Shown here piece after piece: positions 49,501 to 60,198 of a stretch of DNA of 64,000 nt. Origin of the DNA: Trifolium pratense (lineage: Eukaryota > Streptophyta > Magnoliopsida > Fabales > Fabaceae); the NCBI RefSeq assembly GCF_020283565.1, contig NC_060062.1, positions 17,828,127 to 17,892,126 on the forward strand, written 5' to 3'. The notes below the pieces were generated by a model that saw nothing but the letters and a program-made list of their open reading frames with translations, was not told the DNA's origin and did not search any database. How positions within the stretch are numbered: the stretch's first letter is position 1; every line of letters starts with the position of its first letter. Made by a program: the position numbers and the translations under genes.

Positions 49501-52500
49501 ATCCTTTTGTAGATAACAATATGAATTCCACTTTCCAATTTGTGAATTTGGAATGTGTTTTTCAAATGAATCTAAAAACACTACTATTCAAAATAACATG
49601 AATTTACCATAGTCTTCATGAGGACGCTGTCCATGGTCTCCAAGAACAGCAGTTACTAATTCCATTGATATGCACATATGGTTTCTCTGAAAGAGAAGAT
49701 AATAGTAAAGTTCATTTCTTCAGCTTGAACACAACTAATAATAAATTAAATGAAGGTAGTAATAGAATACTACAATATATCAATTTATAGTTATACAGTG
49801 AATTCAATTTAACAGCCACATGAACTGGAAAGTGTGTTGGGAACTGGGAAGGGGAGAAAGACTTCTGTCAAAATGATCATAAACCATGTATTGAAAAGCT
49901 ATCATATTATTCATAAGCTAATCATTTACACACTTTAATCATCAACCCTGCAGGTGGTCGGAGAACACAACCCAAAGAAATAAATGTCGGAGAAATTTCA
50001 GCAGATAGACATTAGTAATTAATAGCAAAAATTCAAAACAAATAATTCATATTGTAATTTTAAATGATTCTCCTCAATCCAACCTCTACAACTGAACCAG
50101 GAAATGTATCCTGAATTCTTCCGATAGGTGTCTTATTAGTATTTTTGGTTTACAATGGAGCTGAGGATCGAACCGACGACCTCTAGCATACTACCCAAAT
50201 CCCTCACCACTGGACCAAACCTAGTGGCTTAGGTGTCTTATTAGTAATAGTAATAGTAATAGTAATAGTATAGTTGAAATTGCCAGACATTTATACGCCT
50301 GCATTTAATTTCTAATTTCCAACATTTATTTCATGCTCTCAGTAATAGTATAGTTGAAATTGCCAAACATGTTTGCAGCTAAAACGGATCCTATATTTTG
50401 AGATGCATTTGCTAACACTACTACAGAATCCTATGGTGCTATTAAATTTCATCCATTCTTGATTCCTTCTTTATAAATTCACCTCAAGAAAATTATTAAA
50501 TTCAGCCTGCTTTTTTAAAGCTTCAGTTCCCCAAGCCTCGCAAAACATTCGCCCAAGAACAAATACACCAACAGCAGTATATCTGCATAGAGAGAAAAAC
50601 AAGCATAATCAACAAAAAAAGAAGTTACATAAAGTGGAATAATGAAGTAAATGCATTCAGAAATGGATCACTACAACAATCATATTCCTAGGAAAAAAAA
50701 AATCATTCTGATAATTTCATCCTATTTGCCATTTGCTCATGACCATCAATCACAACAAAGGAGAGAAAACATTAAGTGCAAGGTAAATAGAAAGAGTGGA
50801 CGTAAAAAAAGACGTAATGTCTAGTGAGCATACATATTTCCAAAACTGTTTTTTGCATAAGCTCCACCCTCATGACCGGCATACATAAAAAGAGAGCCAG
50901 AGTGTTTAAGTGAAACCTGCACACACAAGTCAATAAAATCAAGTCCACCACTGAAACAATCCAATCAAAGTTCGTCCAACTAGTATGCAGTTAACCGCAA
51001 CAACAACAAAAAAAACTAAAGTTACAAAATTGTATGCAAGTACAACACTACAACTACCATACCTCTAATGTAGCCAAACCTTTTGATACCAACTCAATCA
51101 TCCTTGACCTTGTCTGCAGCAACATAAAATACTGATAAGTAAAAGCTTCAAAACTAAAAACACATAGGTAAATGCAGGAAGTAGAAAATGATCTTATTAT
51201 CAAGAAGAATGCAATCCTCAGTGAAAAATCTTACAAAGCAAATTCAGACACAAACAAGTAAAAACATTTTACTCCAATATGGTTTCTAAGAAGTTAGGAT
51301 CCTGAATAACAATAGACCATGCGGTTGTTGGGATCGTTCTCTTAGAGTCTACACTTGAAAACTCTGATTCCTTCATTCATGAGAGAACTTCCGGTGCTAG
51401 CAAATGTGCAAAGGATTTGGAGGGATAATTTAGCTAACATCCTTGATAACAAAAAGAAATCCTTTCAACATGTAGCAACAACAATTCGGATTAAAGGTGT
51501 GTCCAGTGTCTGACACATATAGTTGTATTCGATTACTTTCATTTTCAAAAATTATCAATGTTTATGTGTGAGTGTCAGTGTCATGTCTAGTGTTTGTGCT
51601 TCATAGCTTTCATGAGATAATAATGCTCCACTCTATAATTGTTAATTCCGTCCTACTATCACTGTGCCGTAGTTAGTTAGTCATAACTGTTATGGTAGAT
51701 AGTTAAACTTCAGTTAGTTGACTGTACCTGAAACTGGGTTAATTAACCGATGTCGAACTCTATAAATACTTGTAGTACTATGTTAAATATGGACCCTTAA
51801 TTAGGATAACAATAATAATGGGCCTCGTTAGTTAGTATTAGTAGGCAGTTGTTATAGAAAATAATTGTCATATGAAGCTACAGTTAGATTAGAATAGGCA
51901 GTTTATATAGAAAATAATTGTAATATAGATGTGTTTTGCCTATAAATAGGAGTGATTGAGAAAAAAGGGTATTTGGGATTTGACTGGAAAGGGACCATTT
52001 TGGCATTGGGAGGTACAGACCCTCGAAGCTCTGTGATATCAAAGTGATTTTCCTTATTTTGTTCTATATCAGTTGGTTTCTATCATAATAGAAACTTTGA
52101 ATGCCAGAGCAAATCATAATCGTTTGTCTCCATTTTCCCTCAAACTCTCTCCAATATCAACTTCATACACCTCCCATTATCCTAAACTCCTACAGTACAT
52201 AAGCTTCCATAAAAATTGTCTCTGATTGTCTAATCTAATATAATATAATTGTCAAAAGTGTTGTCAATCGCTGATTGTTAAAATGCGCTACCATAGCCTC
52301 TATTTAACAACATTTAGTACTAAATAGCATATCGCATAACCATAAAAGTTTGTCTAAATTAACAACCATGGTTCACATATTTACATGACGAATTTCAACA
52401 ATATAACATCCAATCACAAAATCAAAACATAAAAAACTAAGACATGAATCATATACCTCTTGATCAGACTTTTCATTTTCAAATTTGGGGTAAAAAGACG

Positions 52501-53224
52501 CCCTGATTCGCGCATGAGCATAAGTGGAATTATCCACAGTAAAATTCTCCAACAGATTACTGCGAAATGAGTTACTCAAACTAGCACTACCATTACCCTT
52601 CTGAGTTGAACTTGAAGCCACCTCAACACCACCAACACCTGGCGTGCTTTCAAGTTCAGTTACAGTTGCTCCTCCACTAACAGTTCCATAAGATTTCGGT
52701 TTCCAAATTGCCGTTGAAGTAACCTTATTACCATGGTGAACCACGGTAGATTCACCAATATGAATTCCAGAAAGTTTGTTAGTAACGGTTTCCGCATCTC
52801 CAATAGCCGATACTTGCGGTTCAGTTTTAGGTTTCTCTTTCCATCTCTGTTCTCCGCGGTAACCTCCACTTCGCTGCAAAACAAAGAAACAAATTCCAAA
52901 TTCACAAAATTGAACATTATCACCGATCATCGGAAAAACGGTTATCGTAAACGGAATATCAAATTTCAACTCCAACAATAATCATTCAAAATCGAATAAT
53001 GAACGATAATAGAATTGACGAATAAAAAACGGAATAGAAATTGAAAGGAAGGGGGAAGAGTGTACCTGATTGCGAGGCATTGATAGTGAGAGTGAGGAAG
53101 ATTGAGAGAATGGAAGGAAAAAGAAGGTTCTAGATTTGAAGGAAGAAGAAGAAGAAGAAGAAGAAGAAGGTGGGAGAATGTGGGAGAGATTGGAGAGTAG
53201 TAGAAGTCTTTGCGGTGCCGACAT
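33995..53224 (-). CDS. RLG1: tRNA ligase 1, 27 exons
   Basis: I placed 27 GT-AG exons, 5' to 3': 53066-53224, 52457-52873, 51063-51113, 50834-50916, 50483-50582, 49608-49686, 49295-49418, 48868-48974, 46712-46840, 46330-46394, 45861-46025, 45309-45469, 45154-45185, 43498-43658, 41880-41959, 41720-41785, 41283-41572, 40945-41055, 40598-40695, 38200-38260, 37306-37382, 37142-37213, 36985-37061, 36595-36675, 35781-35883, 35441-35599, 33995-34384. They sum to 3498 nt (1165 aa), slightly longer than Arabidopsis RLG1. Domains in order: Ser-rich N-terminus; adenylyltransferase with GGAYAKNSFGN (probable nucleotidyl Lys) and VVTAVTELGNGKP; P-loop kinase FFPGIPGCAKSA; C-terminal 2H cyclic phosphodiesterase with HLTLAHKRSHG and HITLWTSQG. 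The plant enzyme joins exons of intron-containing tRNAs and spliced bZIP60 mRNA. Introns carry many repeats. Confidence 0.93.
38400..38790 (+). mobile_element. Possible solo LTR in tRNA ligase intron 19
   Basis: Has a promoter-like cttataaatagagagcctct, then ccttgtattg and a C/T-rich stretch, which looks like a plant LTR. Boundaries and target duplication were not resolved. Confidence 0.35.
39850..40129. mobile_element. Stowaway-like MITE in tRNA ligase intron 19
   Basis: Starts CTCCCTCTAGCTCTAGCCTT after TA and ends ...cttgagggag before TA. The interior contains a long A-run and a repeat of tgcttatatttgagactt. Confidence 0.55.
40425..40503. repeat. (AT)n microsatellite in tRNA ligase intron 19
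   Basis: About 39 uninterrupted AT units, roughly 95 bases from the donor end of exon 40598-40695 (downstream in the gene's sense). Confidence 0.95.
43107..43457 (+). mobile_element. TRIM in tRNA ligase intron 14
   Basis: LTRs 43107-43223 and 43340-43457 both begin tgtt(g/a)agagtctc. The internal part begins TGGTATCAAAGCC, a one-base variant of the initiator-tRNA-Met primer site. It is more diverged than 6546-6904, without a clear target duplication. Confidence 0.75.
43920..44900. mobile_element. Probable TIR element in tRNA ligase intron 13
   Basis: G-rich left part (ggggaagggagggttttgga) and C-rich right part (tcccctcccctcccctccaa) are in inverted orientation around an AT-rich core. Exact ends are not resolved. 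Confidence 0.4.
50142..50229 (-). mobile_element. Ultra-short SINE in tRNA ligase intron 5
   Basis: 88 bp, minus strand: A-box-like aggtttggtccagtggtgag, B-box ggttcgatcctc, tail of A's (plus-strand ttttt). Perfect 17-bp target duplications lie at 50125-50141 and 50230-50246. Same family as 8093-8181. Confidence 0.82.
51490..51610. repeat. Short GTGTC-rich repeat in tRNA ligase intron 2
   Basis: ggtgtgtccagtgtctgaca ... gtgagtgtcagtgtcatgtc. Related copies flank the PX gene fragment at 57440-57545 and 60205-60350. Confidence 0.55.
51660..52100 (+). mobile_element. Possible solo LTR in tRNA ligase intron 2
   Basis: Contains two near-repeats ending in atagaaaataattgt and a promoter-like gcctataaataggagtgatt. 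LTR-like overall, but ends were not established. Confidence 0.35.
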
Positions 53225-54074
53225 TCAAGGGGTGACTGACGATTATTATAAATAGAACAGAACACGGCGCTTTTGCACTCGACTGATATCAGGGACGAGG
53301 TAGGATCCATTTCCATTTCCTATTCCAACTCATCAGGGACTACTAAGGTGTGTTCATTTATGAGATTAAAATTATAATTTTAACAATATTATTTTAAGGA
53401 ATATTAAAATAAATTCTATTAGATATATTAAATTAAAAAGATGAGTTAAAAATAATGTGAGAGTGATGTGCCAAAAAATAAATAAATAAATAATGTGAGA
53501 GTGAAGAGTGATGAATGGTTACTTCTTGTTTTACGGGTAAGATTTTCATCCTTTAATATGGAATAAAAAATGAAAAAATTACGCGTAAATTGTATTTTCA
53601 AAAATAAAAAGTTTCTAGCCATAAGTTATGAAAATTTGTAACAAACAGGCAATGAAAGATTCTCAAAGTCACGCATTCCTTGAAATAAATTATACAACAA
53701 ACACCCTCTTTGGGTCACAATACCAAATATAATTATTTTTATTCCATATTTGCCTTAATTATGTGTTAAAAATTATCAAAAGATTATTGAAAGGACAAAA
53801 TTCTAGATTTCTCATTTCTTTCACACTTTTATTGTGTAAATCTATTAGGCTACTATATATAACCAAAAATAAAATGTACTTTTTTGTTAGGTAGCCTAGT
53901 AGTTATAAATTTCACCCTTTAACATGAATTAGTGGAATGTGTCTAAAAATTGAGTTTATAGTATTGTAATTATGGAAGGCTTGTTCGAATATGAGAATGT
54001 TGTATATGGGTGGGATGTTTTCACCAAAATCATAAATCGAAAGTAGAGAATTTTGATTTGGACATTGGGTCACC
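53225..54074. other. 5' flank of tRNA ligase
   Basis: The first about 100 bp is probably 5' UTR and promoter. The remainder is AT-rich intergenic DNA without gene or clear element. Confidence 0.4.
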
Positions 54075-54494
54075 CAGATACGGATCCAGAAAGTTATAAG
54101 ATGGGGGCCGGATTTTTTTAATAATAAATTATTGTATTTAAACAAATGACAAATCGTAACATTAAACTGTCAAAACGACAGTTAAATAGGAACACTTTTT
54201 TCTTCTAAAATGACACTTAAAATGTAATAGATAAAGTTTTTTAAATTATAATGATAAGAGTTTAAAATAGGTAATTTCCTTATCTACAATATTTGAACTA
54301 CATACACATACATAAAAGAGCAAAATACACTAATTAAACATAAATTATTAATATAAAGTAATACATGCCCGTTGTGATCCCATTAAGTGACTTTTACAAG
54401 TCCACAAATCATATATAATTATGTATATATAATAGGACTTATGAGAGGAGGGAGGGGTTGGAGCCACCCCTTGCCCCCCTAATATCCATCCCTG
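54075..54494. mobile_element. Small hAT-type element
   Basis: 420 bp with ends CAGATACGGATCCAG and, on the other strand, CAGGGATGGATATTAG. Flanked by perfect 8-bp duplications GGGTCACC (54067-54074 and 54495-54502). No transposase. Confidence 0.75.
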
Positions 54495-54502
54495 GGGTCA
54501 CC

Positions 54503-55370
54503 CACATTCTTTTTTCTAGTATTTTTTTCAAAAATCTAATTGTAATTTTATAAATGATAACATATTATATTCTTTAAATAAAATGATTCAATCTTCCTTT
54601 TTTATCTCCAATGCGCCATTTGTTTTAGTAGAAAAAAGACAGGAAAGAATGCGAGGAAAGAGAAAGTGGATGGAAAGAATGACTTTCCATCATTTGGAAC
54701 CGTTAAAAAAGAGAAAGGAAAAAAGTATTTGTTAGGACCCACCTCAAAATATTTTCACAGCAATATATTTTGACATAAAGAAGTTTAGAGCTCATATATT
54801 TGAAAAGAAAAATAAACTCATTGCTCTATATTTTAATTATCTTCGTTGAAAGGACAATCCTCTTTATTTGTTGTAGTTTTTTATTCTTTATTTTATTTTC
54901 TATAATGGCTCATTATTATGTTGTAAATGTAATCCTCTAATGGTATTTTTAACCTTCCTCAAATTAGGACTACCGGATCCGCACTGGACAACATGTAGAG
55001 GTGATTCAAAGACAAGGGAAGTCGGAACGACACACATTTGTTATCTTTTGAGATGATTGAGTTTTTTTTTAAAATTCTTTTTTTTATATATTAGCCTTGG
55101 TTTATGTAAATATAAATATGAATGTGATATCTAAATATTTGATATCATTTATCGTCATGTGTATCATTGTATGTATGAATTTTGTGATTTGAGAAATTTT
55201 ATTCAAATGGAAAATTTTATAGTTCATTATCTTTTCAGATACTGACATGATATGTTTGTCAACAAGTTTTTCAAAGAGGCTTTTGATAGTTCAAGTCGTA
55301 AAAATGCCTTTTAGCTTATGTAAAAAACTACTATTATTTAGAAAATTGGTAGTTATTATAATATCATAGT
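54503..55370. other. Intergenic DNA, no gene seen
   Basis: AT-rich. Short open frames only, with no domain signal on either strand. Confidence 0.4.
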
Positions 55371-55387
55371 AAGATTTTATTTTAAAG

Positions 55388-56409
55388 TTATTAGGTTTGG
55401 TCTAGTGATGAAGGATTTGGGTAATACTACTATAGGGAGGAATGCTAAGGACACACACTCTAACACACTTCATTAGACACACTCCAATCAATTAATGACA
55501 CATCACTTATTTTTTAAACTTTTACCTTTTAACCGGTTCTCCAAGTTGGAGAGAGATTTTTGCTTTTTTTATTTATTTTATTTTATATTATTATTTGGAA
55601 TCAACTGTTCATCTTCCATCTTCCACATTATGACTCTGCTTTTCAAAGACCAAAACGCATCAAGTCATCATCTTCCACACTTATAATATCATGAATGAAT
55701 CCACATCAGAATCGATTAATTAGTAGATTTGGGGTTGTTCACATTGAGAACTTCTGCTTTGTTGCAGTAGGAAACAAAATAGATGTTGACGGTGGGAATA
55801 GAGTTATTAGAGTATCCAGAATGGAGATACTCATTTTTTGAGTACTTAACTGGGTCATACACATCACTTATTTATAATTTTTTAATAATAGTATCTAATA
55901 AGTACCAAATTCATCCAACCCAACATCTCTAAAAAAGTTCTAAATAAGCTCTACCAATAAAACATCTCACCAATAACTATATATCATTATAAATGAAACC
56001 CACAAAAACAAAAATAGGTACTAATACTTATTGTAAAACTAGTACCTATTAGATACTCAAATAAGTATTGTTCCAATGGTAGTACCTAATAAGTACCGTG
56101 AGTACCCAGTTACTACACATTTGGAGATGTTCTTATTTAGAAGAAGCAAAGACATGGTGTGCTTCAAAAGGAAACATACATACCTCTGGAAAAGAATTTA
56201 ATGTTGAAACGGTTTCCGTTGAATTATTAACTATGAAGGCAACAAAGATACCTACAGATATGGACGAAATCATGATCTGAAACAGTTTTCCATTGTATTA
56301 TTGTCATTAATTGATCGGAGTGTGTCTAATGAAGTGTGTTAGAGGGTGTGTCCTTAGCACTCCTCCTACTATAGGTTTTGGGTTCGATTCCCAACTCATT
56401 ATAAAAAAG
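55388..56409 (+). mobile_element. Ultra-short SINE interrupted by a TIR element
   Basis: Left half (gtttggtctagtgatgaagg, 55388-55435) and right half (gttttgggttcgattcccaa, 56367-56409) together match the SINE at 8093. Imperfect repeats of about 16-17 bp (55371-55387 and 56410-56425) look like its original target duplication. A 931-bp element separates the halves. Confidence 0.7.
55436..56366. mobile_element. TIR element (hAT- or MULE-like) inside a SINE
   Basis: Inverted termini of about 50 bp (GGAGGAATGCTAAGGACACA left, GGAGGAGTGCTAAGGACACA right as complement) have only two or three mismatches. Flanked by TACTATAG on both sides (55428-55435 and 56367-56374); one more base could belong, so 8 or 9 bp. 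Interior 55600-56290 has a little open frame at 56098-56280 without recognisable domain. Confidence 0.82.
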
Positions 56410-57439
56410 AAGACTTTCTTTAAAGAAGAGTTCTTGTTGAAATCGAATTAAAATTACTTAAATGAGCCATATATTGCACAATTTATTTCTTCTTTTTTCT
56501 ATGTTTCTTTTACTTTTTTTCGTGTGATAAAAACTGAATTTCAAATAAAGTATTCATAAGAACTCGAAAAAGTATCCAATCACTTTGTTAAAAAATTTAT
56601 GCCTAGAAAAATTATACTTGAAAATTTTTTTTCTAGAGATTAATTTTTTTTATTTTAATATATAACTATACTTTTTAAGGTAAACGTGGGTAAATTGAAA
56701 TTTTGTGTTTTGAGCGGAAAATATTTTAGTGAGAAAAATTACTCAGCGCTCAATATTTTGTTACAGATCTGAAAATCCAGCCATTTTCACTTTCCCTTTT
56801 AAAACCCAACAGTCTCATCATATCATATCATAACGACAGAGTGAGAAGAAGAAGAAGAAAAAGAATGGGAAATCAAAGAAATTGTCCTAGAATGAGAAGC
56901 AAAGAAGAAGATACTGAAGATGGCGGCGGCGCTGTCGTCGTGGTTTCAGCTTCACCGCAGCATTACGAACAGATTAGGGAACAAAACCCCTCGCCCTCAG
57001 ATCAAGAAAATTCCAATACCATCAATTCAACCTGAAAGACGTTCTTCCAGGTATTACTATTCTTGCTTCCTCAATTTAATAACACTATTGATTATGGTTT
57101 CTATTAGTATCTCAATTGTGTTGATATCAAAATTCATGTATTAATTAGGTTACAACATTTTATAAATTTGCAAGAGAAATGTTAACATAGTGTGTTTGGG
57201 AAACCCTAAAATTACGATGGAAACTCGCTCTGGCGATTGCCCACCGACTATTACAAAACACACATTTTATTATTTCGAATTCAAATTGAGTCTAACCAAA
57301 TCACATTGGTGGCTCATAAATATGGTGAGACTGATATGAATATCGATATAAAGAATAATGTATGAAAATAGAAGGTATTGCTAAGCACCGACACTTTACA
57401 TTGATATCTGGTAGACTTTACATTGAAAATAGAATAATG

Positions 57440-57640
57440 TATTTGGTTTCTGACTTGACACCGGTTACTTCATTTTGTCCAATTATCACTGGTGTCGATG
57501 TGTAGTACTGCTGATGTGTTTGGTGTTTGACATTGATATCTGCCACATGTAGTTACTCACTAATGTTTCCAAAGCCAAGGACTTCTCTTCTGCAGCTTCA
57601 TACTTTCCACATTTACTCACTAATGTTTCCTGCGCCATTT
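57440..57640. repeat. Duplicated repeat plus PX first-exon fragment
   Basis: 57440-57545 matches 60192-60275 (caattatcactggtgtcgat ... gacattgatatctg). 57555-57640 matches 60133-60200 (ggacttctcttctgcagctt). The two parts are in the order repeat-exon here and exon-repeat at 60.2 kb. Confidence 0.75.
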
Positions 57641-57806
57641 TTCTATTCGGTAATGAACTTTCAGCTTCATACTTTCATTGTGGCTCGGTTGTAAATATCT
57701 TCCTAGCTTGACAAAATATGCTGCATTCTAGAGTCCAGAAACAATAACCAGCTAATAAATAATCTAAGCACACACCGATAAGTACTGCAGCAGAGAACCA
57801 AGCTTC

Positions 57807-60198
57807 TTAAGTATCGCGAGTAAAACTGAAATTTGTAACTGGAACATCATTGTTAACCCATGCTTCCCCCGACATATCACGCTTTCTATCAAAATTCAAG
57901 TTGTTGGTCTCGTCAGTATGGTCTTTTACCAGTGACAGGTAACCCTTCGAGATCAATGCATTGTCAGATTGCCATTCGTTATCTTGTACTTCTTCTCTAT
58001 CAATATTATCATGGCCTAAATTACTGCTCCTATCACCTTCCTCGGTATCAGTGCTTAACACACTTGCTGTAGCACTTTGCTGTGGGGTGCTTCTATCCAA
58101 TTCATCTGCATTCCATGGCAAGTACAACGTGGTAGATGCAGAAGGTCCTTCGTTGAGGAGGGATGGTGATCCACTATCCTTTCGCCTTAAACCATCTGAA
58201 AACCCCTTGAACTGTCGTACAATATCATCCATTGCATCATCTACATTTACTGTTGACATAATACATTCAAACATTGTGTTTGGAATTATTACACAAAAAA
58301 ACAAAAAACAAAAACTCTAGATTTAGATAACCTTTTACGTATTAGGATTAAGTTAAAAAAATAAATACTTGATATCATTGATAAACAAAGAAAAGTGATA
58401 TAGAATAAGGAAATGCCATGTTTTGTTTAACAACTTGATCCTCTTATATAGCAATCCAATTCATTTTTTAAAGAAAAATAAAGTAAAAGCTCTATGTGCA
58501 AAACAGGTTCTATCAACTAGGGATAAGTAAATTCATTGAAAGGGAGAACTTCATATTAATAGACATAGAGAGCCACACCTAATTTCAACAAAAAAAGTTA
58601 TATAATACAATACATCATAGTAGCTGCATAGTCCCTATTATATCCTGCTAAACCTACGTCTATTGGGCTTGAATCCTCAAGACACAGAGAAAAGGCATAC
58701 TAGAACGACATATCATGAAGCTTTTTCTTCCACTTCTATCTGATCTTTCCTTTTATCATATTTTAAAGGTAACTAGGCTTTTAAAGATTTCATAAGTTTA
58801 CAAAATAGAATTATCAATCAAAGTCAAGACATAATACATAGAATAGTCACATCCTGAGTTCTTAATTTTCCTTACATAAAACAAAATGCTACAACTAAGA
58901 TCTGGATACCTGCCAAGGTCTTCATCACCGAAGAAGATTTCCCAAAAGAGTAGTTCTTCAGGAATAAAATGAAACAATAGTCTGTAAGATTGTCATATTT
59001 CACGCCCAAAAATTACCAAGAGAGATTATACAAATGTAACTCATCAGAACTACTGATAAGAAACATCAAGCAGATACACACCTTTGACGAAACACTAAAA
59101 AAGTCCCATACTTCATGTTGTTTAGCAACATTAGCTATTGTCAGGAGATCCTGAAGTAAGACGACATATTGTTACTAAAGACATAGTTAAGAAGTACAAA
59201 AAGGAAACTATCTATTTAAAGGCTTTTTTTTTGCAACAGGCATAAAATACCTGGAGATATTTATCGAGCTGAATGCAACGTTGATGTACAAAGGCATCAT
59301 CGGTGCTTGAGGAAAATATTCTTTTAGGAGGCAAATGTAATGTGTAATTTGGAATATCTTTAAGCTGTCGATGTAATCGCTCAAAGTTCCTGTATCTGTA
59401 TCCACCAAAAGATAGGGGAAAGATAAATATTAGATAAGAAAATACAATTAAATTATCCTGCCATTTTTACAGATAGAAAAACTATAATTTGTGAACTCTC
59501 ATTACTATACAAATGTAAGAAATAAGTAAACCTTCTTTTTACAAACCAAGTTCTATTTTGCACATCAGTCACTGCAATTGAATAGACAGCAAAAGACGTG
59601 GAACCAATTTTCTCAAAATATGCTCCCATAACCTGCAATGTTTAAGTAGACAAAAACAACAGTGAAGAGTGAAATATTTTATCAGAAATCGCATTCATTA
59701 TGATCTAGAAAAGGGTATACGAATAAAGAAAATACTAAAATAGATTGTAAGATATGCTTTCTATAATTTTATATCTCAGAACTATTAAAGCCAAAGAGTG
59801 CATACCCGGCACGGAGCTTTGGAGCTAGCTAACTGCCCCTCTTTCCTAACTATCATGTTAGAAGAACTCTTTCCCCAAAATCCTTCACTGCTCCTCTCAA
59901 ATTCTGGGTTAAAAAACTCTGAAATAATGGAGCTGCCTTCTTGATTAGGTTGGACTCCCAAGGCAGAAGCACTGCTAGACCTCTTAAGTGAACTTTTATA
60001 CCCATCAGAAGCAACATCCTTTGTACCCTTCACTTTATCAACTCTAAGCTCTCCATCAAAAAATAACTTCTTGTCAGGTTTTTGAGGAGATTCAGAACTA
60101 TTTGTCCCTGCAACACTTTGTACGAGATACAAAGCCATGGACTTCTCTTCTGCAGCTTCATACTTTCCACGTTTACTCGCTAATGCTTCCTGCACCAT
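57807..60198 (-). CDS. Truncated PX-domain (sorting-nexin-like) gene, 6 exons
   Basis: Exons: 59806-60198, 59532-59632, 59251-59395, 59082-59150, 58910-58955, 57807-58249, all GT-AG. The sum is 1197 nt, giving 398 aa without internal stops. It contains one PX phosphoinositide-binding domain (YSIAVTDVQNRTWFVKRR, NFERLHRQLKDIPNYTLHLP, QRCIQLDKYLQ), then VDDAMDDIVRQFKG and a Ser/Asp-rich tail. Plant relatives (At1g15240/At2g15900 type) have an N-terminal PXA domain and a C-terminal Nexin_C domain, roughly twice this length. Both are missing here. The start coincides with a short repeat (60205-60350), and a 70-bp piece of the first exon is duplicated at 57550-57640. It is therefore a relocated gene fragment; whether it is expressed cannot be told. 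Confidence 0.78.
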
